A stretch of DNA of 64,000 bases from Methylobacter sp. (GTDB lineage Bacteria; Pseudomonadota; Gammaproteobacteria; Methylococcales; Methylomonadaceae): NCBI RefSeq assembly GCF_030680395.1, contig NZ_JAUXVR010000041.1, positions 62,001 to 126,000 on the forward strand, given 5' to 3'. Under the pieces are notes generated by a model. It searched no databases and had not been told where the DNA came from. It was given only the letters and a program-made list of their open reading frames with translations. The first letter of the stretch is position 1. Each line of letters begins with the position of its first letter. Below, piece after piece: positions 15,261 to 23,844 of this stretch. The translations under genes and the position numbers were made by a program.

Positions 15261-16165
15261 CACGCCACCTCTATATTCACTAATTTCGCCATTTCGGAAG
15301 CAGGGACCACTTTAATGAATTCGCCCATCACTTCCATCAAGCGCTGTTGAATTCCGGCAATCGTCATCGCCGCCATCTGGCAACCGTTACACGCGCCGGT
15401 CATGTTGACGTAAGCGGTGTTGCCGATGACTTCGACCAATTCCACGTCGCCGCCGTCCGCCATCAGTGCCGGTCTTAACGACTCCAGCACTTCCTCAATC
15501 TTTTTGATGCGCTGTAAATTGGTCAACGGCGCTTTAACGGCTGCGATTTTTTCCGGAGCTGCTACCGGTGCGGCAGTAGGATCGAATTTCTCGCCTTTTT
15601 CGGCCAACACTTTTTCCAGAATTGCTTCAATGTCTTCATGGCAAGCCGCACAGCCGCCGCCGGCTTTGGTAAAGTTGGTGACATCTTCAACGGTGCGCAA
15701 TTTATTGGCCCAAACCATTTCCTCGATCATCACCGCATCAATCGCGAAACATTTACAGATCAGCGCACCTTCTTCATGGTCGTCTTTCCACTCTTCACCG
15801 CGATAATTCGCTATCGCCGCTTGCAGGGCTTCGCGGCCCATGACCGAACAGTGCATTTTTTCCGGCGGCAAGCCTTCGAGTTGATCGGCAATATCCTGGT
15901 TCGTTACTTTTAATGCTTCGTCCAGCGTCATGCCTTTAATGATTTCTGTCAGCACCGATGACGACGCAATCGCCGAACCGCAACCAAAAGTTTGAAAGCC
16001 TGCTTCAAGGATGATTTCACTGTCATCGTCAACCTTCAGGGTCAGCCGTAAGGCATCGCCGCAGCTGATTGAACCCACTTCGCCTGTCGCATTGGCATCA
16101 ACCACCGCGCCCGCATTTTTGGGATTAAAAAAATGTTCTTTAACTTTATCTGAATAGTCCCACAT
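15260..16165 (-). CDS. nifU: NifU Fe-S scaffold, three-domain
   Basis: 301 aa with the full NifU architecture. Residues 1-125 are an IscU-like scaffold (Cys in [16 protein letters not shown] and MHCSVMG). Residues about 130-185 hold the permanent [2Fe-2S] site (CKC and CAAC). Residues about 220-300 form the Nfu domain with CNGCQM. It assembles [4Fe-4S] clusters for NifH, NifB and others using sulfur from NifS. The linker is Ala/Pro/Lys-rich. It precedes nifS with a one-base overlap and follows iscA-nif after a 116-bp gap holding an inverted repeat. Confidence 0.96.
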   Translation of the reverse strand: MWDYSDKVKEHFFNPKNAGAVVDANATGEVGSISCGDALRLTLKVDDDSEIILEAGFQTFGCGSAIASSSVLTEIIKGMTLDEALKVTNQDIADQLEGLPPEKMHCSVMGREALQAAIANYRGEEWKDDHEEGALICKCFAIDAVMIEEMVWANKLRTVEDVTNFTKAGGGCAACHEDIEAILEKVLAEKGEKFDPTAAPVAAPEKIAAVKAPLTNLQRIKKIEEVLESLRPALMADGGDVELVEVIGNTAYVNMTGACNGCQMAAMTIAGIQQRLMEVMGEFIKVVPASEMAKLVNIEVA

Positions 16166-16188
16166 GGTTTCATCCTCGGAAATAGGTT

Positions 16189-16270
16189 GTAGGATGGGTA
16201 GAGCAAAGCGAAACCCATCGCGTCGGTCTGTGATTAGGATGGGTTTCGGCTATGCCTCTGCCCATCCTAC
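16189..16270. repeat. Inverted repeat between iscA-nif and nifU
   Basis: GTAGGATGGGTAGAGCAAAGC at the left pairs with GCCTCTGCCCATCCTAC at the right, with the inner arms GAAACCCATC/GATGGGTTTC. This is a common intergenic repeat form in gammaproteobacteria. In the iscA-nifU transcript it would form a stable hairpin that could protect or attenuate the message. Confidence 0.8.
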
Positions 16271-16281
16271 GGTTTTATTAG

Positions 16282-16638
16282 TTATGAGCAGGTCTTAGTT
16301 CCTGCGCCTTCGGCACTGGTGTTAAACGAAGTACCGCAAGCGCAACTTTTAGCCGCGTTAGGGTTGGTAAACTTGAATCCCGATCCTTCAATACTGTCGA
16401 GAAAGTCGATGGACATGCCGTCGAGCATCGGCATACTGACCGGATCGATAAACACCTTCACCTCGCCGCAATCAATAACAGTGTCTTCCGGCGTTTGGCT
16501 ACCTTCGAGCTTCAATCCATATTGATAACCTGAACAACCGCCATCGGTAACTTCTATCCGTAAACCTGCTGTCGGCGTTTCCGATCCGGCAATAAAACGG
16601 CCGACGGCGCTAATGGCCTTTTCTGTTAATGTAATCAT
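16282..16638 (-). CDS. iscA: IscA/HesB-type protein of the nif cluster
   Basis: 118 aa A-type Fe-S carrier. The three ligand cysteines are present: GGCSGYQYGL (first) and SCACGTSF (second and third). Residues 1-105 are the HesB fold; the short tail GAGTKTCS is extra. ATG 16638 follows AGGAGACTTT. It is the first gene of the iscA-nifU-nifS operon, as in other diazotrophs, behind a sigma54 promoter. It likely carries iron or a [4Fe-4S] cluster between NifU and nitrogenase proteins. Confidence 0.95.
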   Translation of the reverse strand: MITLTEKAISAVGRFIAGSETPTAGLRIEVTDGGCSGYQYGLKLEGSQTPEDTVIDCGEVKVFIDPVSMPMLDGMSIDFLDSIEGSGFKFTNPNAAKSCACGTSFNTSAEGAGTKTCS

Positions 16639-16682
16639 CTAAAGTCTCCTGAATGGTTGGCATCGTTCTTGTTAATAACTAA

Positions 16683-16698
16683 AGCAACCTGTATGCCA
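16683..16698 (-). promoter_or_regulatory. Sigma54 (-24/-12) promoter of iscA-nifU-nifS
   Basis: On the minus strand: TGGCAT-ACAGG-TTGCT, a near-consensus sigma54 element, 45-60 bp upstream of the iscA ATG, leaving a leader of about 33 bases. Confidence 0.88.
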
Positions 16699-16805
16699 TT
16701 TCGTTATTTATTTATTAATAGATTGTTTAATAAGGTTTTAATAAAACAGCCGCACAATAAATAACGTGTTATCACACAGGTTTCACTCACACAACCAGCT
16801 GACAA

Positions 16806-16821
16806 TGTAAGGTTTGCTACA
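16806..16821. promoter_or_regulatory. NifA upstream activator site for iscA-nifUS
   Basis: TGT-AAGGTTTGCT-ACA is an exact NifA palindrome, about 140 bp upstream of the predicted iscA start. It also sits only 20 bp ahead of the divergent NifZ-like gene at 16841, overlapping where that gene's own promoter or leader would lie. Confidence 0.78.
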
Positions 16822-16840
16822 AAATGAAAGGGGATACGAA

Positions 16841-17104
16841 ATGAACGTAGAAGATTTAGAGTTAGGTGATGTCGTTTATGCCGCCAAGACGATTACCGAT
16901 GATGGTTCAATACCTGATGGCACCGAAGGCGAGGTATTAGCCGAAGCCGGAACTCGTGGAGTCATTACGCTGATCGGACATGTCGAAGAAGAGCCGGATC
17001 GCAGTGTTTTTCTGGTACGCTTTGAAGATAGAGACATGAATCTCGGCAATCCGATCGGCTGCTGGGTTGAAGATTTGACTATGGAACCTAAGCGGATTAA
17101 TTGA
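16841..17104 (+). CDS. nifZ: Second NifZ-family protein (short form)
   Basis: 87 aa from ATG 16841, preceded by AAAGGGGATAC; an upstream in-frame start at 16814 is less likely. The pattern DLELGDVVYAAKTITDDGSI, then GTEGEVLAEAGTRGVI and VFLVRF, ending GCWVEDL, is that of the short NifZ domain of cyanobacteria and other diazotrophs. It lies divergently from iscA-nifUS. The longer NifZ is at 8181, so this genome has two NifZ paralogues of different type. Confidence 0.88.
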   Translation: MNVEDLELGDVVYAAKTITDDGSIPDGTEGEVLAEAGTRGVITLIGHVEEEPDRSVFLVRFEDRDMNLGNPIGCWVEDLTMEPKRIN

Positions 17105-17197
17105 CAATAGATAAAAGCTTTCGCCACGAAGGACACGAAGAAAATTCAATAAGCTGGATGGGCATGTGTCTATACACTTCAATTTAAAGAAAAACAC

Positions 17198-17261
17198 CGT
17201 CATCCCGGCAGGGGCTCACGTCAGGCTATCCTGCCTGATGTGAGCCCCTGCCGGGATGACG
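17198..17261. repeat. 64-nt inverted repeat downstream of short nifZ
   Basis: CGTCATCCCGGCAGGGGCTC pairs nearly perfectly with GAGCCCCTGCCGGGATGACG, with inner CAGGC/GCCTG arms and a short loop. It could terminate or separate the nifZ and SagB-like transcripts. Confidence 0.8.
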
Positions 17262-17320
17262 CGTTATATGAAGACTAATGCCTTTCAAAACAAGTGCTTT
17301 TCTCCTTGGACTTAATCCAT

Positions 17321-18910
17321 ATGAACAAACAAACCGAAACCGTCCTAACCTACCACAACCGCACCAAACACAGCCTGGAGCGCTACGCCAAAGCGCCGGC
17401 ATCAATCGACTGGGAAGACCAACCCGATCAATTCCGGTATTTTTCCGGTTGCGAAATTATCACGCTACCCAGACCCGGAACCGAACTCGAACCGTTGTTC
17501 GCCGACCTGGATAACCCGGAAACAATATCCGCCCAACCGTTAAACCTGACGAATGCCGGTTTATTGCTGGAATTAGCTTTCGGCCTGTCGGCATGGAAAC
17601 AATACGGCCTCAGCCGCTGGGCATTGCGCTGCAATCCTTCCAGCGGCAACCTGCACCCGACTGAAGCTTATCTGATCAGCATCGGCGATAGCTTTATCAA
17701 ATCAGGCGTTTACCACTATGTCAGCCATGATCACAGCCTTGAGCAGCGTTGTCGGTTTGCAGGCATATTGCCCGATTCCGGCCTATTGATCGGCCTATCT
17801 TCAGTCCATTGGCGCGAAGCCTGGAAATACGGCGAAAGAGCTTTCCGTTACTGCCAACATGACTTGGGCCATGCCTTGGCCGCATTGCGATACGCCGCGG
17901 CGACATTGGGTTGGTCGGTTGAATTACAGGCTGAATGCTCGGATGACAACATCGCCAAGCTATTGGGACTCGATCGGGATGATTTTAAAAAACAGGAACA
18001 TGAATCCCCCGATATTATTTGCCGGATTAATACGCAGCACGACACTATGCCATTAGACATCAAGCTTCTGCTGGAAGCGGCACAATCAGGAGCTTGGTTC
18101 GGTAAAGCCGACAGCCTCCGTGCCTATCATATGTATCAATGGCCGATTATTGATGAAGTCTCAACTGCCGCAAGCAAACCGCAAACGGAAGAACCTGATT
18201 GGCAAGCTAACAGGCAGCAACTTATAGAATCATCCTGCACAAAAACGGCAACCCAAATCATCCGCCAACGCCGCAGCGCGCAACAGTTTGACGGTAAAAT
18301 GCCGCCGATACAGCAGACCGATTTTTACCGGATGCTGGCCGCCGTCTTGCCGACCACAGCCGCATTCGAACACTGGCGCTGGCCGCCGAAAATCCACCTG
18401 TTTATTTTTGTGCATCGCGTTGAAGGTTTAGCCCCCGGTATCTATGCGCTGCCGAGACATAACGATGCCCTTGAACCCTTGCAGGCCGCAACCCTAGCTG
18501 ATTTCGACTGGCAGAAAGTATCCGACGCAATACCGCTTTATCATTTGTATTCAGGAGATTGCAGGCAGGTTGCCAAAACGCTGTCCTGCCATCAACCTAT
18601 CGCCAGCGACAGCGCCTTCAGCCTGGGAATGATAGCGGAATTTGGCGAAACAATCGAAGCAGCGCCGTGGCTTTACCGCCGTTTATTCTGGGAATGCGGT
18701 TTGATAGGCCAAGTACTGTATCTGGAAGCCGAAGCGGCGGGTATTCGCGGCACCGGCATCGGCTGTTATTTTGATGACAGCGTGCATGAAATTTTGGGTA
18801 TTAAGGACGATAAGTTTCAAAGTCTTTATCATTTTACGGTGGGTAAGCCGCTGGAAGATAATCGGCTGGAAACGTTACCGGCTTATGGGCATTTGGACGA
18901 TGTAGTGTAG
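17321..18910 (+). CDS. SagB/ThcOx-family nitroreductase-fold oxidoreductase, two domains
   Basis: 529 aa from ATG 17321 (MNKQTETVLTYHNRTKHSL, the usual opening of this family); the frame is open to 17294. Two nitroreductase-like domains are visible. The first (about 80-260) has LRCNPSSGNLHPTEAYLI, the FMN phosphate motif of SagB proteins. The second (about 315-525) has QRRSAQQFDGK at the start and GLIGQVLYLEAEAAGIRGTGIG at the end. SagB enzymes oxidise azolines in ribosomal peptides, but no YcaO or precursor gene is near, so the substrate is unknown. It could instead be a flavin reductase linked to nif. Confidence 0.85.
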   Translation: MNKQTETVLTYHNRTKHSLERYAKAPASIDWEDQPDQFRYFSGCEIITLPRPGTELEPLFADLDNPETISAQPLNLTNAGLLLELAFGLSAWKQYGLSRWALRCNPSSGNLHPTEAYLISIGDSFIKSGVYHYVSHDHSLEQRCRFAGILPDSGLLIGLSSVHWREAWKYGERAFRYCQHDLGHALAALRYAAATLGWSVELQAECSDDNIAKLLGLDRDDFKKQEHESPDIICRINTQHDTMPLDIKLLLEAAQSGAWFGKADSLRAYHMYQWPIIDEVSTAASKPQTEEPDWQANRQQLIESSCTKTATQIIRQRRSAQQFDGKMPPIQQTDFYRMLAAVLPTTAAFEHWRWPPKIHLFIFVHRVEGLAPGIYALPRHNDALEPLQAATLADFDWQKVSDAIPLYHLYSGDCRQVAKTLSCHQPIASDSAFSLGMIAEFGETIEAAPWLYRRLFWECGLIGQVLYLEAEAAGIRGTGIGCYFDDSVHEILGIKDDKFQSLYHFTVGKPLEDNRLETLPAYGHLDDVV

Positions 18911-18952
18911 GGTGAGAAGAAAGTCTCGCACGACATTTGCCGCGCGATGTTG

Positions 18953-18986
18953 TTGGGTTACGGCGCAAAAGACGCGCCTAACCCAA
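18953..18986. terminator. Hairpin after the SagB-like gene
   Basis: TTGGGTTACGGCGC and CGCGCCTAACCCAA pair with one bulged base around an AAAAGA loop, 42 bp past the stop. No T-tract follows, so termination is tentative. Confidence 0.5.
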
Positions 18987-19018
18987 CCGATGAAGCTGCT
19001 GTCTGACGACCTACCCGA

Positions 19019-19243
19019 CTAGGATCGAATCTCTCTTTCCATTTTTTTACATTGTCCCGCATCCAGCCATCGCTCGCACCATACATTCAAGGCGGTTGCG
19101 CTGCCTTTCATTAAATCAAATTCGCGCTTTGCTTCGCCCGGCTGTTCGGATGGCCACCAGCTATGCGCTGCAAACTGTTTGGCAATGTAGTTGCAGGCTT
19201 TGGACAATTCGGACTCTGTCAGGCTTATTTTTTTTGAATTCAT
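19019..19243 (-). CDS. Hypothetical 74-aa protein
   Basis: 74 aa from ATG 19243, which has GGTGA 5 bp upstream; ATG 19255 has no such site. The protein is charged and helical with AHSWWPSEQPGEAKREFDLM in the middle and CERWLDAGQCKKME at the end. No membrane segment or known motif. It faces the SagB-like gene convergently. Function unknown. Confidence 0.55.
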   Translation of the reverse strand: MNSKKISLTESELSKACNYIAKQFAAHSWWPSEQPGEAKREFDLMKGSATALNVWCERWLDAGQCKKMEREIRS

Positions 19244-19255
19244 AAGGTTCACCAT

Positions 19256-19667
19256 TGCAATAAAAAGTGGACGAAGGCAAAAATCAATATCATACGCTGA
19301 TCGTAATTTTCGTCGATAGCGACACCCAAGTATTTACCAATAATAAACGCACTAAATAGAAATGTTGAGCAACGAAAAGCTATCGCCTACAGCGCCTACC
19401 TTTGGTGCCCCGCCTACACGACTATTACAATATTTTTACAGATCAGGGCTGTCGGTCAAAGCGGTTGATGGCACTCGAAGAAATGCTTTAATCATTTCCG
19501 CTGACGTTGTTAATACTTTGTTAAAAATCAATTAAAGAATGCTTAAAAAATGATGCAAGCTGAGCAATGAGCGTTACCGTACAGAACTCATCTGTTTTTA
19601 AGCGTACAGTCGAAGCTAATGAGACAAAATAGTTTATCTATTAAACACAGACCTGTTAGGAGGACGT
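19256..19667. other. Non-coding gap, nothing firmly identified
   Basis: About 410 bp of AT-rich DNA between divergent small genes. I see no tRNA or sigma54 element at correct spacing (TGGCAC at 19465 has no GC at the right distance) and no plausible short gene. It should hold the promoter of the 60-aa membrane protein at 19668. Confidence 0.5.
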
Positions 19668-19850
19668 ATGGATATTGAAGTCGGCGGTTTTCTTGGTTTT
19701 ATCGTGCTTGTTCTGGACATCTGGGCCATTATTAGCACCGTAAAAAGTGGCGCTACAACTGGATCGCAAGTTTTATGGGTGCTTTTGATTTTACTGCTGC
19801 CTGTTGTTGGTCTGATAATTTGGTGGTTTGCGGGACCGAAAGGCGCTTAA
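19668..19850 (+). CDS. PLDc_N-type two-span membrane peptide
   Basis: 60 aa with a strong AGGAGG site before ATG 19668. Two transmembrane helices (about 7-26 and 36-54) are joined by a short loop with STVKSGATTGSQVLWVL, ending in IIWWFAGPKGA. This matches the small cardiolipin-synthase N-terminal domain (PLDc_N), often found alone as a stress-related membrane peptide. No phospholipase D catalytic domain follows. Confidence 0.82.
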   Translation: MDIEVGGFLGFIVLVLDIWAIISTVKSGATTGSQVLWVLLILLLPVVGLIIWWFAGPKGA

Positions 19851-19960
19851 TCGGCTTGTCAAAATGGGGATAGAAATTATTAAAGTTGTAAGACGGATTT
19901 GCGCTAATCAAATGGCGGTTTGCTCGGCAACTGCTAAGTTACATGGATGTACTGAATGCA

Positions 19961-20046
19961 GAAAATGCAGGAGCATTTTTCTGCCCTGCGTTGCTCTGGA
20001 TTGCTGTTCCAGACACGATTCTACCTCCCCATCCGTGGGGACGTAG
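19961..20046. repeat. Repeat related to the element at 4981-5244
   Basis: GCAGGAGCATTTTTCTGCCC is followed by TTGCTGTTCCAGACACGATTCTACCTCCCC, which is almost the same as bases about 5069-5100. It fills the gap before the convergent bacterioferritin gene. Confidence 0.7.
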
Positions 20047-20098
20047 CGCAGAACTGCCTTACAACTAATACAACTATGGAATTTTTTAAAGATAACTT

Positions 20099-20563
20099 TT
20101 ACATTTGCGATTGCAAATAATTTTCCAAACCCACTTTTTCAATCAATTCAAGCTGCGTTTCCAGCCAGTCGATATGCTCTTCTTCGGACTCCAGAATATG
20201 GGCAAAAATTTCGCGCGAAACAAAATCGCTCACTTTCTCGCAATAAGCAATCGCTTCTCTGAGCAAAGGCACGGCAATTTGCTCAAGTTTTAAATCGCAA
20301 CCGAGCATTTCCTTTGGGTTCTCGCCGATCATCACTTTACCGATATTTTGCACGTTAGGCAGACCTTCAAGAAAAAGAATCCGCTCGATAATTTGATCGG
20401 CATGTTTCATTTCATCAATGGACTCGTGATATTCCTTTTCGTTAAGTTTTTGAAAGCCCCAGTTTTTGTACATCCTGGCATGGAGAAAATACTGATTGAT
20501 CGCTGTCAGTTCATTTTCCAGTGCTTTATTGAGGAACTCGATAACTTTTGTGTCGCCTTTCAT
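20099..20563 (-). CDS. bfr: Bacterioferritin
   Basis: 154 aa. The ferroxidase ligands are in place: Glu18 in [10 protein letters not shown], Glu51 and His54 in DEMKHAD, and Glu127/His130 in [11 protein letters not shown]. Met52 of EMKH is the usual haem ligand between subunits. It stores iron as a 24-mer. It closes the rnf run and lies 12 bp after bfd. Iron storage cotranscribed with nif electron transport makes sense because nitrogenase has a high iron demand. Confidence 0.96.
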   Translation of the reverse strand: MKGDTKVIEFLNKALENELTAINQYFLHARMYKNWGFQKLNEKEYHESIDEMKHADQIIERILFLEGLPNVQNIGKVMIGENPKEMLGCDLKLEQIAVPLLREAIAYCEKVSDFVSREIFAHILESEEEHIDWLETQLELIEKVGLENYLQSQM

Positions 20564-20575
20564 GGTGGTTTCCCT

Positions 20576-20776
20576 TTATATAATCGTTATGGGTTGGTTT
20601 GTTGCAGAGGGTAATGGTTGATTTTGTTCAAGCAAAGCGCTGATTTCTTTATTGCATTTTCCGCAATCTTTTCCTATTCCAAAACAATGGGTGAGTTTTT
20701 TTCGCGTACACACGCCATTTTCAATTGCGGTTAAAATCTGCGAGTCGGTGACCGCTTTACAAACGCATATATACAT
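20576..20776 (-). CDS. bfd: Bacterioferritin-associated ferredoxin
   Basis: 66 aa [2Fe-2S] protein. The cysteines follow the Bfd pattern: C-V-C near the N terminus and C-G-K-C at about residues 38-41. A proline-rich tail PLPSATNQPITII is slightly longer than usual. Bfd reduces the bacterioferritin haem so that stored iron is released. It is followed directly by bfr. Confidence 0.95.
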   Translation of the reverse strand: MYICVCKAVTDSQILTAIENGVCTRKKLTHCFGIGKDCGKCNKEISALLEQNQPLPSATNQPITII

Positions 20777-20785
20777 GGCCGTTGC

Positions 20786-21046
20786 CTAGCGTCTTCGCCG
20801 TTGCACCGTCTGCGGATCGACAGTGATTTGACGATAAATTTCCACCCTGTCCCCATCCTTTACCGCGGCATCCAGCGGGGCAATTTTGCCGAATATGCCC
20901 ACTTTTTGACTGGACAGGTTTATCTCGGGATAAAGTTTTAATACACCGGACAGGTTAATGGTTTCTTCTATGGTACTGTTATCCGGCACTTCCAGCCGCA
21001 TCCATAGTTGTCTATCGACTTCTGCGTAGCAAACTCCGACGTTCAT
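20786..21046 (-). CDS. rnfH: RnfH-family ubiquitin-like protein
   Basis: 86 aa beta-grasp protein with VGVCYAEVDRQLWMRLEVPD and ending KDGDRVEIYRQITVDPQ, the RnfH/YfjF signature, plus a basic tail RRRR. Found at the end of nif-linked rnf operons; function not settled. Its ATG has GAGGAGGAATC and overlaps the rnfE stop by 4 bp. Confidence 0.93.
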   Translation of the reverse strand: MNVGVCYAEVDRQLWMRLEVPDNSTIEETINLSGVLKLYPEINLSSQKVGIFGKIAPLDAAVKDGDRVEIYRQITVDPQTVQRRRR

Positions 21047-21741
21047 GATTCCTCCTCAGCAATAACTGGCGTTAATACGGTTATCGATACTTTTCTTTCG
21101 GCGATTTTTTGGTCTATCAGGCGTTTACCGACAATCAAAAAAGCCAGCATGATGAATCCGCCGGGCGGCAGCGCCATCAATAAAAAGCCTTTGTAGTTGG
21201 GAATAACGGTGACTTCCAGAAACCTGAACGACTCGCCCAGCAACACTGACGCATTGGCGAATAATGTGCCCGACGCGCTGATTTCTCTTGCCGCACCGAG
21301 CGCGACCAGGACGAGGAGGAAACCCAGGCCCATCATCAAGCCGTCCCACAGCGCATGTTTTACCGGCTGCTTGGAGGCAAAGGCTTCGGCACGGCCCAGC
21401 AAGGCGCAGTTGGTAACGATTAACGCAATGAACAAACCCAGCACTTTATAGAGTTCGTGCGCCCAGGCGTTCATTAAAATATCAACCAAGGTCACCAGCG
21501 CGGCAATCAACAGCACGAAAATCGGGATACGGATTTCGCTGGGGATTAAATGTCGGGTTACTGAAATGAGGCCGTTGGACGCGATGATAACCACCAGTGT
21601 GGCGAGGCCCATGCCCAAGCCGTTGGTGGCTGTTCCGGTTACCGCCAATAACGGGCAAAGCGCCAGGTTTTGGCCGAACACGATGTTATTGTTCCAAATG
21701 CCGTCGGCGGCGATTTTACGATAGGTTTCCGATAAAAACAT
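21043..21741 (-). CDS. rnfE: RnfE, membrane subunit
   Basis: 232 aa with six predicted membrane helices. NNIVFGQNLALCPLLAVTGT near residue 18 is the conserved RnfE/NqrD opening, with the Cys that helps bind the intramembrane Fe-S centre shared with RnfA (a second conserved site is TNCALLGRAEAFASK). Part of the ion-translocating ferredoxin:NAD+ oxidoreductase that, in diazotrophs, is thought to drive NADH-dependent ferredoxin or flavodoxin reduction. Confidence 0.95.
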   Translation of the reverse strand: MFLSETYRKIAADGIWNNNIVFGQNLALCPLLAVTGTATNGLGMGLATLVVIIASNGLISVTRHLIPSEIRIPIFVLLIAALVTLVDILMNAWAHELYKVLGLFIALIVTNCALLGRAEAFASKQPVKHALWDGLMMGLGFLLVLVALGAAREISASGTLFANASVLLGESFRFLEVTVIPNYKGFLLMALPPGGFIMLAFLIVGKRLIDQKIAERKVSITVLTPVIAEEES

Positions 21742-21751
21742 GGCGATGCCC

Positions 21752-22462
21752 TCAAGGATTAATCAGTTGTTCCTGATGCGCTTTGAATAACTGCAAACCG
21801 CGATAAATGGCTTGTACCGACTTACGCGGGGTAATGGTCGCACCGGCGAATTGGTCGAATTCACCGCCATCTTTTTTAACCGCCCATTTTGCAGGGGCTA
21901 AATTGTCCAGAGAGCGACCGACAAAGTTCAATATCCAATCCGACTTGGCGACTTCGATTTTATCGCCAAGGCCGGGGGTTTCTTTGTGGCTCAGCACGCG
22001 CACGCCCAGGATATTGCCGTCGCGGTCTATGCCCATAATCATATTGATGGCGCCGGAATAGCCGTCGGGCGCGGTGAATTTAAAGCACACGGCGGTGACT
22101 TGGCCGGACTTAAGGGCGATATAAACCGTGGTTTCGTTCGCGCCGATATTGTATTCGGCAGACGGAATGCTTACCGTATCCAGCAGCATGTCATTATCGT
22201 AAAGAGCGGGAGGTACGACCTCTTCCAACGATTTTTTTAAATCTTCATCGAGCCGCCGCTGAATAGTGCCTTCGGTACTGCAATTGGTAACGCCCAGCAA
22301 CACACTGGCAATCAAAGCGAATCCCGCTAATACGCCGGTTTGAAATTCCAGTTTGGGTCTAAGTTGCGCCAAATTCGACGGTTCCAACCAGTTTCTCAGG
22401 AATTCCCGGTAAACGGCGATTTTTTGTTTTAAGCGTTCGATGGTGGCTGGGTCAAGTTTCAT
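21752..22462 (-). CDS. rnfG: RnfG, FMN-binding subunit
   Basis: 236 aa. One membrane anchor (about 45-65) is followed by a periplasmic FMN domain; FMN is covalently attached to a threonine in the motif FAGATITPRKSV near residue 205. KETPGLGDKIEVAKSDWI is also typical. It is 10 bp upstream of rnfE. The 309-bp gap to rnfD is filled with repeats, unlike the tight spacing elsewhere in the operon. Confidence 0.95.
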   Translation of the reverse strand: MKLDPATIERLKQKIAVYREFLRNWLEPSNLAQLRPKLEFQTGVLAGFALIASVLLGVTNCSTEGTIQRRLDEDLKKSLEEVVPPALYDNDMLLDTVSIPSAEYNIGANETTVYIALKSGQVTAVCFKFTAPDGYSGAINMIMGIDRDGNILGVRVLSHKETPGLGDKIEVAKSDWILNFVGRSLDNLAPAKWAVKKDGGEFDQFAGATITPRKSVQAIYRGLQLFKAHQEQLINP

Positions 22463-22481
22463 GGTGTATTCCTATATTTTG

Positions 22482-22764
22482 TCTCGTTCCCACGCGCTGC
22501 GTGGGAATGCAGTCAAGGCGCGCTGCGCCGCGAACGGTGAGTGCCGACAATGCGTCAAACATAAACTTTCCAATTACAGGACGCAGCGCGTCCTGCAATG
22601 CATTCCCACGCAACGCGTGGGAACGAGCTCATCAAACCTATCTTACAAGGCCGGAATAAGGCTTTTCGAGCGTTAGCGAGAATAAGCGTTTCCGGCAGAC
22701 ATGCGCACTGCTATGCAGGAAACACCGGTTTTCGCTAACGCTGCAACCGGCTTATTCCGGCCTA
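22482..22764. repeat. Two palindromic elements inserted between rnfD and rnfG
   Basis: 22482-22627 is a long GTTCCCACGC-family palindrome (TCGTTCCCACGCGCTGCGTG to CACGCAACGCGTGGGAACGA). 22648-22764 is a second, unrelated inverted repeat, AGGCCGGAATAAG...CTTATTCCGGCCT, with inner CGTTAGCGA/TCGCTAACG arms. They separate two genes that must be coexpressed. Confidence 0.85.
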
Positions 22765-22770
22765 CGATAT

Positions 22771-23844
22771 TTACGATTTCGGTATTTCAAGCGGCTTGCC
22801 TTTACGGTCGCGTCCATAAATTCGTGGCCGAATATAATGATCGATCAGCGGCGTCGCCGAGTTCATCAACAGCACCGCAAAACCCGCTCCCTCGGGATAC
22901 GCGCCCCAGGTACGGATAACGAAAATCAGCAGTCCGCAGCCCGCACCGAACAGCAGCTGCCCTGTCGGCGTATTCGGCGAGGTGACATAGTCGGTAGCGA
23001 TGAAGAAAGCCACGCACATCATCGCGCCTGAATTCAAATGCAGCATTGGACTAATATAATGCTCGCTGTCCATGACATGAAAAACACCGGCTAACAGCGC
23101 AACTGTCAGCAATAAGGACACCGGAATCTGCCATTGAATGATGTTCTGGCGAATTAACCACAAGCCGCCCAAGCCCAGCAACAACGTTGATGTCTCACCC
23201 AAACTGCCCCGCGTCCCTCCGATAAAGTTAAGAAAACCGGAGGTGTCTTTAAGAATGTCGCTCAGTAAACGGTTCTGGGAAAATTCGGTTTTGATAAATC
23301 CCAATGTCGTCGCCCCGGTGCTGGCATCGATAGTGTCCAATCCGGAAAAAGTAATATGCCAACTTTCGATAAAGCCCGGCGACTGTGAAAAAAACAACGG
23401 CGACACATTCGCCCACGTCGTCATTTCGATAGGAAAAGAAATCAGCAATGCAACCCGTGCCAACATCGCAGGATTGAACAGGTTCTGCCCCAAACCGCCA
23501 TAAACGTGTTTGCCCAAAATAATCGCCAGCCCGGAACCGACTACGCCTATCCACCACGGCGCCCAAGGCGGTAGCGTCATGGCCAGCAGCCAGCCGGTCA
23601 GTACGGCGGAGCCGTCCATAATGACCGGTTTAGCTACCCTGCCCTTGAGCCGCAGACATAAGACTTCAAAAACAACCGCTGATAGCACGGTGATAATAAA
23701 CAGATTCAACGCGGGCCAACCGAAACACAACAGCCCGAACGCAGTCGCCGGCGATATTGCCAGCATGACTTGCCCCATGATACGGCTGACGCTGCTGTTA
23801 GCGCCGACATGCGCGCCGCTGCTCGGCTTCATATGTAACATCAT
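22771..23844 (-). CDS. rnfD: RnfD, membrane flavoprotein subunit
   Basis: 357 aa polytopic membrane protein of the NqrB/RnfD family. The covalent FMN motif is STGATTLGF at about residue 172-180. The ATG overlaps the rnfC stop by 4 bp. It works with RnfG in moving electrons and ions across the inner membrane. Confidence 0.95.
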   Translation of the reverse strand: MMLHMKPSSGAHVGANSSVSRIMGQVMLAISPATAFGLLCFGWPALNLFIITVLSAVVFEVLCLRLKGRVAKPVIMDGSAVLTGWLLAMTLPPWAPWWIGVVGSGLAIILGKHVYGGLGQNLFNPAMLARVALLISFPIEMTTWANVSPLFFSQSPGFIESWHITFSGLDTIDASTGATTLGFIKTEFSQNRLLSDILKDTSGFLNFIGGTRGSLGETSTLLLGLGGLWLIRQNIIQWQIPVSLLLTVALLAGVFHVMDSEHYISPMLHLNSGAMMCVAFFIATDYVTSPNTPTGQLLFGAGCGLLIFVIRTWGAYPEGAGFAVLLMNSATPLIDHYIRPRIYGRDRKGKPLEIPKS

